DNA of 39,911 nucleotides, from contig LVAE01000059.1 of assembly GCA_001603905.1 (NCBI GenBank), positions 1 to 39,911 on the forward strand, given 5' to 3'. Origin of the DNA: Fibrobacterales bacterium Fibro_02. GTDB taxonomy: Bacteria; Fibrobacterota; Fibrobacteria; Fibrobacterales; Fibrobacteraceae. The notes beneath the pieces were generated by a model. It was given only the letters and a program-made list of their open reading frames with translations. It did not search any database and was not told the DNA's origin. Below are positions 25,301 through 32,703 of the stretch, piece by piece; within the stretch, counting starts at the first letter, position 1; every line of letters starts with the position of its first letter. Position numbers and translations under genes: made by a program.

Positions 25301-26098
25301 CATCAAGAACGTATGTGCATGGTAGATCCCGAAATCTTGGGCAAACTGTTCGAACTTTTCAAAATGGTTGTAGAACGAACGGCAACGTTCCAGTTCATCG
25401 ACAAAGCTCTTCTTGAAATTTCCTGCAGGGCAAAAATCAGGGAAATTCGAGAGCATCGCCGGAAGCACATGGGAATAATCGCGCCACTCATTAAAATTGA
25501 ACTTGGGTACGCGCGGCATTTCTACACGGTCGTTCACCGGCAAGATTCGCACCAGCGTCGATTCGCTCGGCACATCCGATTCCACAGGCTCCGGCTTGTA
25601 ATCCTTGAGGTAGGCGATGTCCGTTCCGTGAATCCGGAACAGCACGAACGGATCGGCAGACATCATCTCGCCCAGTTTCAGGAACACCGATATCACGTAG
25701 CGGCAAGGCAGCGGATCCTTGCAGTCGCAGTTCATGTTCACGCTGTCGCAGGTCTCGAACAGCGAAAGGCCGCATTTGGAAAGGAGGAGCTCGATGGAGG
25801 GGTTCATCGCCTCGTTCGAAAGCGCCGTCAGCTCCACCGGCTGCTGTTTCAGGAGCCCCACAAAGACATTGGCGCGTTCCTTGTCAAACTTCGGGAACAC
25901 TAGATAAACATTGTGCGAACCGCCGTTCGGGCCCTTGACTTCGGCCATGACGCGGTTGTCGGTCACCGTAAAGGGCTGAACCTGCCCACGCCCCACATAC
26001 TTGAAAGCCAGATCAATATCGCGTGCAGACGCACCCGAAAGCAAGTGGTCTAGCCACTTCTTGCTCCACCAGGTTCTTCCGTATGCACCATATTCCAT
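22394..26098 (-). CDS. SNF2-family helicase fused to a degenerate SWIM finger
   Basis: 1234-residue SWI2/SNF2-type ATPase that should translocate on DNA and remodel protein-DNA complexes. The N terminus has a SWIM-like segment: C124-x-C126-x5-C132-x-Tyr134, then [19 protein letters not shown]. Canonical SWIM is CxCxnCxH, so the last ligand is Tyr, not His. A long middle region resembles the SNF2-associated domain, and an acidic Asn/Gly/Glu/Asp-rich linker lies near 655-710. The motor follows: Walker A DDMGLGKT (about 757), DEAQ box, [10 protein letters not shown], then FTQFREM, the [21 protein letters not shown] segment and [12 protein letters not shown]. The start has GGGGGG just upstream and could be slightly misplaced. 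Many bacteria encode the SWIM part as a separate gene. Confidence 0.93.
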   Translation of the reverse strand: [1234 protein letters not shown]

Positions 26099-26133
26099 AG
26101 CCCCCCAAATATAGTAATTTTTTGTATTAAAAT

Positions 26134-26149
26134 TTGCTCATTTGAGCAA
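26134..26149. promoter_or_regulatory. Palindrome upstream of the SNF2 gene
   Basis: TTGCTCA-TT-TGAGCAA, a perfect 7-bp inverted repeat, ends 36 bp before the SNF2 start codon in an AT-rich gap. Operator-like, function unknown. Confidence 0.3.
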
Positions 26150-26201
26150 CAAAATAGTATTCGGCAGCGACCGCCGCCTACGGTTCCCAGGCTAGGGGCA
26201 A

Positions 26202-26753
26202 TCAGGTGAAGTCCCTGAAAAATTCGGGGCGGTGGAAATCGGGTTTCTCGGTACCGACTTCGAAAGCGCTCAAGTAATGCGGCGTTTTCGCCTTGTCGGC
26301 GCACTTGTAGAGGTTTCCCCTAAGTTGTACCCCGTTGAAACTCTGAATGCCAAGGACGGTCGCCGGAATCTGCACCGTCATTCCCCAGCACACGAGGTTT
26401 CCAGCAACGCTGGCAAGCTGCTTGGTCCGAATCACCTTGTCGATTTCCGACTGCGGAAGCACCGTGCGGTTGTTGCGGTCGGGTCCCTTCGCTGCCAGTA
26501 GGTAGCCGCGGCAGGTCGTTTCGAAGTTGAAGTACTCACCGGGATTCGCGGGACTCTGCAGAAAAATCTCGACGCAGGAATCTTCCCAGCTGCGGCCGTT
26601 GTCGCTATTGACTTCGGCTCGGAAACAGTCCGAGGGTTCTTCCACTGTAAAGTGGATCGTGAAATAGTCCGCGGAAAGCTCCGCCTCGGCAAGCACGGTC
26701 GGGAGCGCGATCCCCTGATTCTGGGGCCAGTTCATATTCGGTTTCAAGAGCAT
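26202..26753 (-). CDS. Cytosolic CBM9-like carbohydrate-binding protein
   Basis: 183-residue protein resembling family 9-like carbohydrate-binding domains (the DOMON-type beta-sandwich also found as stand-alone proteins). Recognisable parts are DYFTIHFTVEEP, SWEDSCVEIFLQSP and YFNFETTCRGYLLAAKG, where the WxDDxVE-type segment is typical. C-terminal strands are FNGVQLRGNLYKCAD and HYLSAFEV. There is no signal peptide, so it is predicted to stay in the cytoplasm, unlike the secreted enzymes nearby. The start is uncertain: ATG codons at 26753 and 26735 both lack a clear Shine-Dalgarno. It shares a 205-bp divergent intergenic region with spoVG. Ligand unknown. Confidence 0.78.
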   Translation of the reverse strand: MLLKPNMNWPQNQGIALPTVLAEAELSADYFTIHFTVEEPSDCFRAEVNSDNGRSWEDSCVEIFLQSPANPGEYFNFETTCRGYLLAAKGPDRNNRTVLPQSEIDKVIRTKQLASVAGNLVCWGMTVQIPATVLGIQSFNGVQLRGNLYKCADKAKTPHYLSAFEVGTEKPDFHRPEFFRDFT

Positions 26754-26772
26754 GTGTTAATAATAGTAAACT

Positions 26773-26802
26773 GATTAATCAGTGATTAATCGGTGATTAA
26801 TC
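26773..26802. promoter_or_regulatory. Three helically phased GATTAATC palindromes
   Basis: The self-complementary octamer GATTAATC occurs at 26773-26780, 26784-26791 and 26795-26802, exactly 11 bp apart. All copies therefore face the same side of the helix. They lie about 95-120 bp upstream of the start point predicted from the sigma-54 promoter, where enhancer-binding proteins usually bind. They are also 20-49 bp upstream of the divergent CBM9-like gene. The role is inferred. Confidence 0.6.
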
Positions 26803-26868
26803 ACCTCGGCCAATTCTTCTTTTTTTTGGAATTGCCTTTTTTCGCGTAATTTCGCCACTTTAGCGATT

Positions 26869-26884
26869 TGGCACGATTCTTGCA
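26869..26884 (+). promoter_or_regulatory. Sigma-54 promoter of spoVG-comM
   Basis: TGGCAC-N5-TTGCA matches the sigma-54 consensus at every conserved base, with the correct GG-to-GC spacing (GG at 26870-26871, GC at 26882-26883). Transcription would start near 26895, giving a leader of about 64 nt to spoVG. Confidence 0.7.
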
Positions 26885-26958
26885 AAATAGGGCTCCGAAA
26901 GCGGCACGCACCATCCGTTACGTTGCCGCAAAATTCACACATAAACTAGGAGGCCAAA

Positions 26959-27282
26959 ATGGCTGAAGAAAAGAAGAAGAAAGAATGGAATGCGACCGGG
27001 GCGTTCGACTGTCTCGCCGTCACCAGTGTGCAAGTTTACCCCTTCAAGGAAGGCCCGTCCATGGGGCACATCAAGGGGCTTGCCTCGGTCGTGCTCAACG
27101 ACCAGTTCCTGGTTCGCGGGCTCCGCGTGATGGAAGGCGAAAACGGCATGTTCGTGGGTTACCCGATTGATCCGTTCTTCAAGGGCGAAGAATTCCGCAG
27201 CGTCTGTTTCCCGATGGCACGCAACCTGCGCGAGCATATCGAAAATTGCGTTCTTGAAAAGTACCAGGCCGCAGTCGCCTAA
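26959..27282 (+). CDS. spoVG: SpoVG-family nucleic-acid-binding regulator
   Basis: 107-residue member of the SpoVG family, small DNA- and RNA-binding regulators also found widely in non-sporulating bacteria. After a Lys-rich start the core is intact: VTSVQVYPFKEG, IKGLASVVLNDQFLVRGLRVMEGENGMFVGYPI, and FRSVCFPMARNLREHIENCVLEKYQ. A strong site (AGGAGG) precedes the ATG. It is 9 bp upstream of comM, so the two are probably one transcript, driven by the sigma-54 promoter at 26869. Its targets in this organism cannot be read from sequence. Confidence 0.95.
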   Translation: MAEEKKKKEWNATGAFDCLAVTSVQVYPFKEGPSMGHIKGLASVVLNDQFLVRGLRVMEGENGMFVGYPIDPFFKGEEFRSVCFPMARNLREHIENCVLEKYQAAVA

Positions 27283-27291
27283 GGAGAATCC

Positions 27292-28827
27292 ATGTTCCGT
27301 CGAATCCGTTCTTACTGCTTGTTTGGAATAAAGGCCGTCCCGGTGAGTGTCGAAATCGATGCCTCGCAGGGGCTGCCGGGTTTCACCATGGTAGGGTTAC
27401 CCGACAACGCGGTAAGGGAATCGCGGGAACGTGTCGTTTCGGCGATTCGTTCCATCGACAAGGTGGTGACCGGTTTCCGGACTACGGTGAACTTGTCGCC
27501 CGCGGATTTGCGGAAAGAAGGAAGCGCCCTGGATCTGCCGCTTGCCATCGGGCTGCTGGTTGCGACCGGCGAAATAGAAGTTCCCCAACTTGAAAACCTC
27601 GTTATCGTGGGGGAACTTTCGCTCGATGGCCTGTTGAAGCCGATTCGGGGCGCGCTTTCGATTGCCATGAGCCTTTCGGAAAAGTCCAGGAACATCTTGG
27701 TGATTCCTCGCGCGAACGAAAGCGAAGTTTCGCTGGTCGAAGGAATCCACTACGTCTGTGCGGACACCCTCAAGGAATGCGTCGATGCATTGGAAGCGGG
27801 TGCAGAGAATGCAGCCAGGTGGGCCACCGGCTTCCGTTTTAAGAACAAATTAACAAGTATTGCAAGTGACATCCCCGACTTCAGGAACGTGGTCGGGATG
27901 GAAGGTGTCAAGCGGGCGCTGGAAGTGGCCGCGGCAGGAGCGCATAACTTTCTGCTGGTAGGATCGCCCGGAGCGGGCAAGACGCTGTGCGCCAAATGCC
28001 TGCCTGGCATTTTGCCCGAAATGACCGAAACCGAAATTCTAGAGACAACCCGCATCCACTCGTGTGCGAGAACCGCCGGCGATTCCGACGAATTCAAGCC
28101 GGTCATGACGCGCCCGTTCCGCACGCCCCACCACAGTGCGTCCATGGTGTCCTTGGTGGGGGGCGGCACCCGGCTAAAGCCGGGCGAAGCGAGCCTCGCC
28201 CACAACGGAGTCCTCTTTCTGGACGAGCTACCGGAATTCAACCGCAGCGTTTTGGAGGCCCTGCGCGAACCGATGGAAGAAGGTTCCATCTCGGTCAGCC
28301 GCGCAAGCGGCACCGTCGTCTGGCCCGCCCGTTTCATGATGGGGGCGGCCATGAACCCCTGCCCCTGCGGCTACGCCATGGATCCCAAGCGCCACTGCAC
28401 CTGCCTCCCCGAGGCACGCAAGCGCTACCAGGAAAAAATCTCGGGACCGCTCCTCGACCGCATCGATATCCAGGTGAGCGTACCTCCTGTAGACGCCTCG
28501 CAATTTGCGTCGAGAACCTCCGCGGAACCTTCCGCCGAGATCCGCAAACGGGTCTGCGTTGCCCGTGAAATTCAGCGCAAACGGTTCAAGGGGACCCGCT
28601 TCAAGACGAACGCGGAAATGAGTTCCAACTTCGCCAAGGAAAGCTGCAAGCTCTCCCCCGCCACCGAAAAGTTCGCCGTCAACGCCGCCGACCAGATGAA
28701 CCTGAGCGCCCGCGGCTACTATAGACTATTAAAGGTCGGACGCACTATCGCCGACCTTAGGAATTCTGAATCTGTTGAAATTGTAGACCTCTCCGAAGCC
28801 CTGCGCTACCGCGCCTTCCGCAGCTAA
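27292..28827 (+). CDS. comM: ComM/YifB-type AAA+ helicase (Mg-chelatase-like)
   Basis: 511-residue AAA+ protein of the YifB/ComM family. ComM is a hexameric helicase that promotes branch migration when incoming single-stranded DNA integrates during natural transformation. Sequence marks: N-terminal domain MFRRIRSYCLFGIKAVPVSVE and GLPGFTMVGLPDNAVRESRERV; Walker A GSPGAGKTLCAK; FRTPHHSASMVSLVGGG; Walker B region VLFLDELPEFNRSVLEALREPMEEG; the zinc-like NPCPCGY and CTCLP; LDRIDIQV; and a C-terminal LSARGYYRLLKVGRTIADL. Length matches the family. GGAG precedes the ATG. Pairing with spoVG under a sigma-54-type promoter is notable. Confidence 0.94.
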   Translation: MFRRIRSYCLFGIKAVPVSVEIDASQGLPGFTMVGLPDNAVRESRERVVSAIRSIDKVVTGFRTTVNLSPADLRKEGSALDLPLAIGLLVATGEIEVPQLENLVIVGELSLDGLLKPIRGALSIAMSLSEKSRNILVIPRANESEVSLVEGIHYVCADTLKECVDALEAGAENAARWATGFRFKNKLTSIASDIPDFRNVVGMEGVKRALEVAAAGAHNFLLVGSPGAGKTLCAKCLPGILPEMTETEILETTRIHSCARTAGDSDEFKPVMTRPFRTPHHSASMVSLVGGGTRLKPGEASLAHNGVLFLDELPEFNRSVLEALREPMEEGSISVSRASGTVVWPARFMMGAAMNPCPCGYAMDPKRHCTCLPEARKRYQEKISGPLLDRIDIQVSVPPVDASQFASRTSAEPSAEIRKRVCVAREIQRKRFKGTRFKTNAEMSSNFAKESCKLSPATEKFAVNAADQMNLSARGYYRLLKVGRTIADLRNSESVEIVDLSEALRYRAFRS

Positions 28828-28841
28828 AAACCTCCACGCTC

Positions 28842-28877
28842 GTCATCCTGGAGGGAGCTCTGCGACCGACGGGATCC
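28842..28877. repeat. Dispersed 36-bp intergenic repeat, copy 2
   Basis: GTCATCCTGGAG...CGACGGGATCC matches the reverse complement of 7311-7346 over its full length, differing only in the middle. A further decayed relative may lie at 28936-28978 (TGGATTCCC...GAGAATGACGC, opposite orientation), and CATCATCCCGGAGG at 28885-28898 is another fragment. The gap 28828-28985 holds no gene. Confidence 0.6.
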
Positions 28878-28985
28878 ACACGCATCATCCCGGAGGTGTT
28901 CTTCGTTTCTCTCAATTAAAAAAGTAGAACGCCGGTTATGGATTCCCTTCCGCGCTTCGCTTGGTCGAGAATGACGCACTTTGCA

Positions 28986-29351
28986 CTAGCGGATTATCTT
29001 AATACTCGATTCGGCGCCGGCGCTTTGCGGGATGGCAAGCGGCTTGCGGACAGAAACTTCTGCCGCGATGGTCTTCGGGTAGTGGTTCAGGATATGTTTC
29101 GCGGTTTCGACAACCAGCGTTTCCTCTAACTGAAAACGGGACTTGCAAACGAAGTCCTGTACGTCATCAGCCAGCTGAACATAATCAATGGAATGAGCCA
29201 AATCCTCGTTGCGAGCAGCGAGGGTAAAATCAAGCCACACGGAGATGTTCATCACGACCGGCTGCTCGTTTTCGCGTTCGAAAGGGAGCGTGCCGATAAT
29301 GCAGCTGAACTCCAAATCCCGTATAGAGATTTTACCCGTCTCAACTACCAT
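28986..29351 (-). CDS. folB: Dihydroneopterin aldolase
   Basis: Converts 7,8-dihydroneopterin to 6-hydroxymethyl-dihydropterin and glycolaldehyde in folate synthesis. 121 residues, typical length. Family pattern: ISIRDLEFSCIIGTLPFEREN, IDYVQLADDVQDF, FQLEETLVVETAKHIL and the catalytic-Lys segment VSVRKPLAIPQSAGAESSIKI. The Tyr of DYVQL, the Glu of LEET and the Lys of RKP match active-site positions of the family. The start overlaps the end of the upstream gene by 7 nt, so translation is coupled. Other folate genes are not in the window. Confidence 0.93.
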   Translation of the reverse strand: MVVETGKISIRDLEFSCIIGTLPFERENEQPVVMNISVWLDFTLAARNEDLAHSIDYVQLADDVQDFVCKSRFQLEETLVVETAKHILNHYPKTIAAEVSVRKPLAIPQSAGAESSIKIIR

Positions 29352-30379
29352 ACGAAGAGGACAACAGCGCCTGCAATGGCACCGGCAGCGACACCGAACC
29401 AGATGTTACGGGCGGTGGCGTAAGAATCGTGAGTCTTCTTGTTTTCGTCCATGCGCTTCTGCATATTGGCCAAGGACCAGTCAGAGTTACCGGCCTTCTC
29501 GGACATTACCGCACGGCACTTATCGGGATTTGCGTCGGTGTTGCAAGCACTCAAGACCTTGTCGTTGATTTCGGAGAGTTCGTCGTAAGCATCCTGTGCT
29601 TCGCCGGCCTTGCTGTGGTTCAAGATACCCATCACGATGCCTGCACCGGCAACGGCGGACAGGGCCACGGCAGTCCAGAAACGAACTTCGTCAGCAATAC
29701 CGAAGCGGTCACCGACATCCTTCGCAGCATCGCTTGCAGCGTAGTCACGGTCATCGGCAGTATTGTCAACCGGAGCAGAAGTCTTGTAAGAAGAGTAGTC
29801 GTCGTCATCTTCTTCTTCGCAGTCCGGATCATATTCGTCACATTCTTCTTCGTCGCTAGAGCTTGCGGCGGGAGCGGCAGCGGCAACGGTTTCTTCCTCT
29901 TCTTCGGCAGCCGGAGCGTCGCCCTTCAAGGTCACCGGAGAACCATCAATAAAGACGACCGCAGTCGTAAGACCGGGAGCATAAACAGCCTTGCCATCGA
30001 AGTAGACCTTCTCGACATCCTTGTCGGCGGACATGCCGCGACGTTCGTAAAGCTTGGCAGAAATGAGCTTGGAATAGTCAACGCCATCTGCAGTCAGAGC
30101 AGTCATCGAGGAGAGGTCACCCTTGCCGCCCTGGTAGAGCTGGTAAGAGGTTTCGGATTCACCAAACGGATCTTCGAACTTCTGGCGGACGACCAGGCGG
30201 CCTTCCTGGAGAGATTCGACTTCATCTGCAGGAGCGACCTTAAGCGTACCACCAAATTCGGCAACGATATAGTCATCCGGCGTGCCCGCATCCTTTGCGG
30301 AAAATTCTTCAATATCGTATACGCCAGCAAAAGCCGATACGACAGACAGGCAGAGAACCATCAAAAGTGAACGTTTCAT
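29345..30379 (-). CDS. Secreted/membrane protein with acidic linker
   Basis: Unrecognised 344-residue protein. Signal peptide about 1-18 (MKRSLLMVLCLSVVSAFA), then a soluble domain (EFGGTLKVAP, LVVRQKFEDPFGESETSYQLYQGG, VVFIDGSPVTLKG). An Ala/Glu then Asp/Glu/Ser low-complexity region follows, including CDEYDPDCEEEDDDD, with Cys on both sides of a tyrosine/aspartate turn. Two hydrophobic segments near the end (about 238-256 and 327-343) bracket a charged stretch with two Cys (SACNTDANPDKCRAV). The predicted topology is anchored with a large outside domain. GGAG lies 6 nt before the ATG. It overlaps folB by 7 nt but has no evident functional link to folate. Confidence 0.75.
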   Translation of the reverse strand: MKRSLLMVLCLSVVSAFAGVYDIEEFSAKDAGTPDDYIVAEFGGTLKVAPADEVESLQEGRLVVRQKFEDPFGESETSYQLYQGGKGDLSSMTALTADGVDYSKLISAKLYERRGMSADKDVEKVYFDGKAVYAPGLTTAVVFIDGSPVTLKGDAPAAEEEEETVAAAAPAASSSDEEECDEYDPDCEEEDDDDYSSYKTSAPVDNTADDRDYAASDAAKDVGDRFGIADEVRFWTAVALSAVAGAGIVMGILNHSKAGEAQDAYDELSEINDKVLSACNTDANPDKCRAVMSEKAGNSDWSLANMQKRMDENKKTHDSYATARNIWFGVAAGAIAGAVVLFVW

Positions 30380-30613
30380 TTATCACTCCAAATTGTCTAA
30401 ATTTTTTTTGAAATATATAAAAAAACATGGACAATTGCATTAAAAATATGCCTTAACATTACACATTTGTGAACATTATGTTTTCCCATCGGGCGAATTG
30501 TTTCCCAATATTTACAAGTATCACAAAAAACTGCATTCTTCACATATCGCAGCACTCGCCTTTTACTATATTTACCTGCGTAAAATTTTAACCTAAAAAA
30601 GAGGATTGCTACA

Positions 30614-31870
30614 ATGGCAAAGCTTTCTATCGAAGATCTCGAACTCGCCGGCAAGCGCGTGTTCATCCGTGTTGACTTCAACGTTCCGCAGGACAAGGTG
30701 ACTGGCGAAATCACCAACACCAAGCGTATCGAAGCCGCTCTCCCGACCATCCAGTACGCTCTCGATCACGGTGCAGCCGTCGTGCTCGCTTCCCACCTTG
30801 GCCGTCCGAATGGCGAAAAGAACATGAAGTACACGCTCGCTCCGGTTGCAAAGAAGCTCGAAGAACTCATCAAGAAGCCGGTGAAGTTCCTCTCCGACTG
30901 CGTGGGTCCGGAAGTCGAAGCTGCCTGCGCTGCTATCAAGCCGGGTGAAATCATCCTCCTCGAAAACCTCCGCTTCCACATCGAAGAAGAAGGCAAGCGT
31001 AAGATCAAGAACGCCGATGGCACCGAAACTAAGGAAAAGGCCGACAAGGAAGCCGTGAAGGCCTTCCGTGCAAGCCTCACCAAGCTCGCTGACGTCTACG
31101 TGAACGACGCTTTCGGTACCGCTCACCGCGACCACTCCTCTATGACTGGTGTTGAACTCCCGCAGCGTGCTGCTGGTTTCCTCATGAACAAGGAACTCAA
31201 GGCATTCGACCAGGTGCTCAACAATCCTCCGCGTCCGTTCCTCGCCATCCTCGGCGGTGCAAAGGTCGCTGACAAGATCCAGCTCATCAACAACCTCCTC
31301 GACAAGGCCGACAAGATCATCATCGGCGGTGGCATGGCTTTCACCTTCAAGAAGGTTCTGAACAACATCGAAATCGGTTCTTCTTTGTTTGACGAAGAAG
31401 GTGCCAAGCTCGTTCCGGATCTGATGGCCAAGGCCAAGGCTGCCGGTAAGGAAATCATTCTCCCGGTTGACTACATCGCTGCCGACAAGTTCGCTGCCGA
31501 CGCTGCCACGAAGGCCGTCACTGACGCCGAAGGCATTCCGGCTGGCTGGATGGGCCTCGATGTGGGTGCCGAGTCCACCAAGCTCTTCGTGAACGCTATC
31601 AAGTCCGCCAAGACCATCGTTTGGAACGGTCCTGCAGGCGTGTTCGAATTCGAAGCCTTCGAAAAGGCTACCAAGGCTATGGCCGACGCTATCGTCGAAG
31701 CTACCGCTGCCGGCGCAATCACCGTGATCGGTGGTGGCGATACCGCTACGGCTGCCAAGAAGTACGGCGCAGACAAGAAGGTGACCCACACCTCTACGGG
31801 TGGTGGCGCTTCCCTCGAACTGCTCGAAGGTAAGGTGCTTCCGGGCGTCGCATTCCTCACGGATAAGTAA
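30614..31870 (+). CDS. pgk: Phosphoglycerate kinase
   Basis: Glycolytic enzyme that transfers phosphate from 1,3-bisphosphoglycerate to ADP. 418 residues with all family hallmarks: [88 protein letters not shown] and [15 protein letters not shown] Lys/Glu-rich insert after LRFHIEEE makes it slightly long, as in a subset of bacterial enzymes. A good site (AGAGGA) precedes the ATG. Codon use is strongly biased toward a few codons (AAG, CTC, GAA), as expected for a highly expressed gene. The AT-rich gap 30380-30613 holds its promoter and the divergent one. Confidence 0.98.
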   Translation: MAKLSIEDLELAGKRVFIRVDFNVPQDKVTGEITNTKRIEAALPTIQYALDHGAAVVLASHLGRPNGEKNMKYTLAPVAKKLEELIKKPVKFLSDCVGPEVEAACAAIKPGEIILLENLRFHIEEEGKRKIKNADGTETKEKADKEAVKAFRASLTKLADVYVNDAFGTAHRDHSSMTGVELPQRAAGFLMNKELKAFDQVLNNPPRPFLAILGGAKVADKIQLINNLLDKADKIIIGGGMAFTFKKVLNNIEIGSSLFDEEGAKLVPDLMAKAKAAGKEIILPVDYIAADKFAADAATKAVTDAEGIPAGWMGLDVGAESTKLFVNAIKSAKTIVWNGPAGVFEFEAFEKATKAMADAIVEATAAGAITVIGGGDTATAAKKYGADKKVTHTSTGGGASLELLEGKVLPGVAFLTDK

Positions 31871-31892
31871 CTGATTATGAGGCGAGTGAAGC

Positions 31893-31942
31893 GCGAACGC
31901 TTGCGTTCGCATTTCCGAGCCTAGAATTTTGCGCTTACGCAA
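31893..31942. repeat. Non-terminator hairpins after pgk
   Basis: GCGAACGC/GCGTTCGC (31893-31910, 2-nt loop) is followed by TTTGCG/CGCAAA around CTTA near 31928-31943. They resemble in style the stems after argS and precede a true terminator. Confidence 0.45.
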
Positions 31943-31956
31943 ATTCCTGACTTTTT

Positions 31957-31988
31957 AACCCTGCAAGTTTTTGCGGGGTTTCTTTTTT
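31957..31988 (+). terminator. Terminator after pgk
   Basis: AACCCTGCAA (31957-31966) pairs with TTGCGGGGTT (31971-31980) with one wobble, followed by TCTTTTTT. It lies immediately before the next gene. Confidence 0.85.
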
Positions 31989-32013
31989 GCTGAATAATAT
32001 ATATTTCCTTTGT

Positions 32014-32553
32014 ATGAGATTCATTTGTCCGTTCGTAATTCTGTTCGCGGTTCTCCTTGCTCATGCCCAGGAGGCGGATACGGCGTTTGTCTCGGCTGCC
32101 GACGGTGATTCTGTTGTGGCGGAAGATGTTATATTGGGTGACAATATCAGGAAGATTCAAACTGAATATTATCGTAATCTTGCCGGGGGAGAGCGGCAAA
32201 AATTCGTCGGGACGCTGCTCTATGTTGGCGGAGGGATTTTTACTTGTTTGAGTGTAGCCCTTACTGTTGCATACGTAAAAAGTTATCGCGAATTCAAGCG
32301 CACGTGTCAGGGTGATTTGTGTGATGACGCTGGCTCTGGAATCACGCTTGTCTTTTTAGCTTATGGTGTCAGTGCGGGTATGCTTGTTCCGGCTTATTTT
32401 GTCTATGCTAGGGGAGAAGAGAAACTGAAGCGTGCCGATTTTTACGGGAATATACTGAGGCAGCGTGGGGAGGTTTCGATGAGCATAAGGCTATTTCCTG
32501 TGGTCGATCCCGTGGAACGCTCGCTTGGCGGGATTCTTGCCCTGGATTTCTAG
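32014..32553 (+). CDS. Small secreted/membrane protein, paralogous family member A
   Basis: Unrecognised 179-residue protein. The ATG at 32014 is preferred because it starts a clean signal peptide (MRFICPFVILFAVLLAHAQ, cleaved before EAD); the frame opens at 31987. No strong Shine-Dalgarno. Layout: signal peptide, short acidic stretch, a helix (GDNIRKIQTEYYRNLAGGERQK), two hydrophobic glycine-rich segments separated by a loop with two Cys (RTCQGDLCDDAG), a basic helix (GEEKLKRADFYGNILRQRG), and a C terminus SIRLFPVVDPVERSLGGILALDF ending in Phe. The same layout recurs in the genes at 32862 and 34420. Function unknown. Confidence 0.72.
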   Translation: MRFICPFVILFAVLLAHAQEADTAFVSAADGDSVVAEDVILGDNIRKIQTEYYRNLAGGERQKFVGTLLYVGGGIFTCLSVALTVAYVKSYREFKRTCQGDLCDDAGSGITLVFLAYGVSAGMLVPAYFVYARGEEKLKRADFYGNILRQRGEVSMSIRLFPVVDPVERSLGGILALDF

Positions 32554-32703
32554 AGGTCGGGCCTTAAAAAATGCGAATTTTGCCGTTTATAGCCTCTGTC
32601 GACAAGCATGTTTGTGTGATTTTTGCTGCAAGTTTTCGGAATTTGTAAAGAGTTCGCGCTATTTTTTTTGTATTTCATTTGCTGAAAAAAGCTATCATTA
32701 CTG

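Noticed and set aside
26050..26304. Upstream minus-strand frame as an N-terminal extension of the SNF2 gene
   Set aside because: Different frame, no SNF2 or SWIM similarity, and it overlaps the end of the CBM9-like gene.
30397..30750. 117-codon minus-strand frame between the acidic protein and pgk
   Set aside because: It overlaps the start of pgk in antisense and has no motifs. The region is better read as a divergent promoter.
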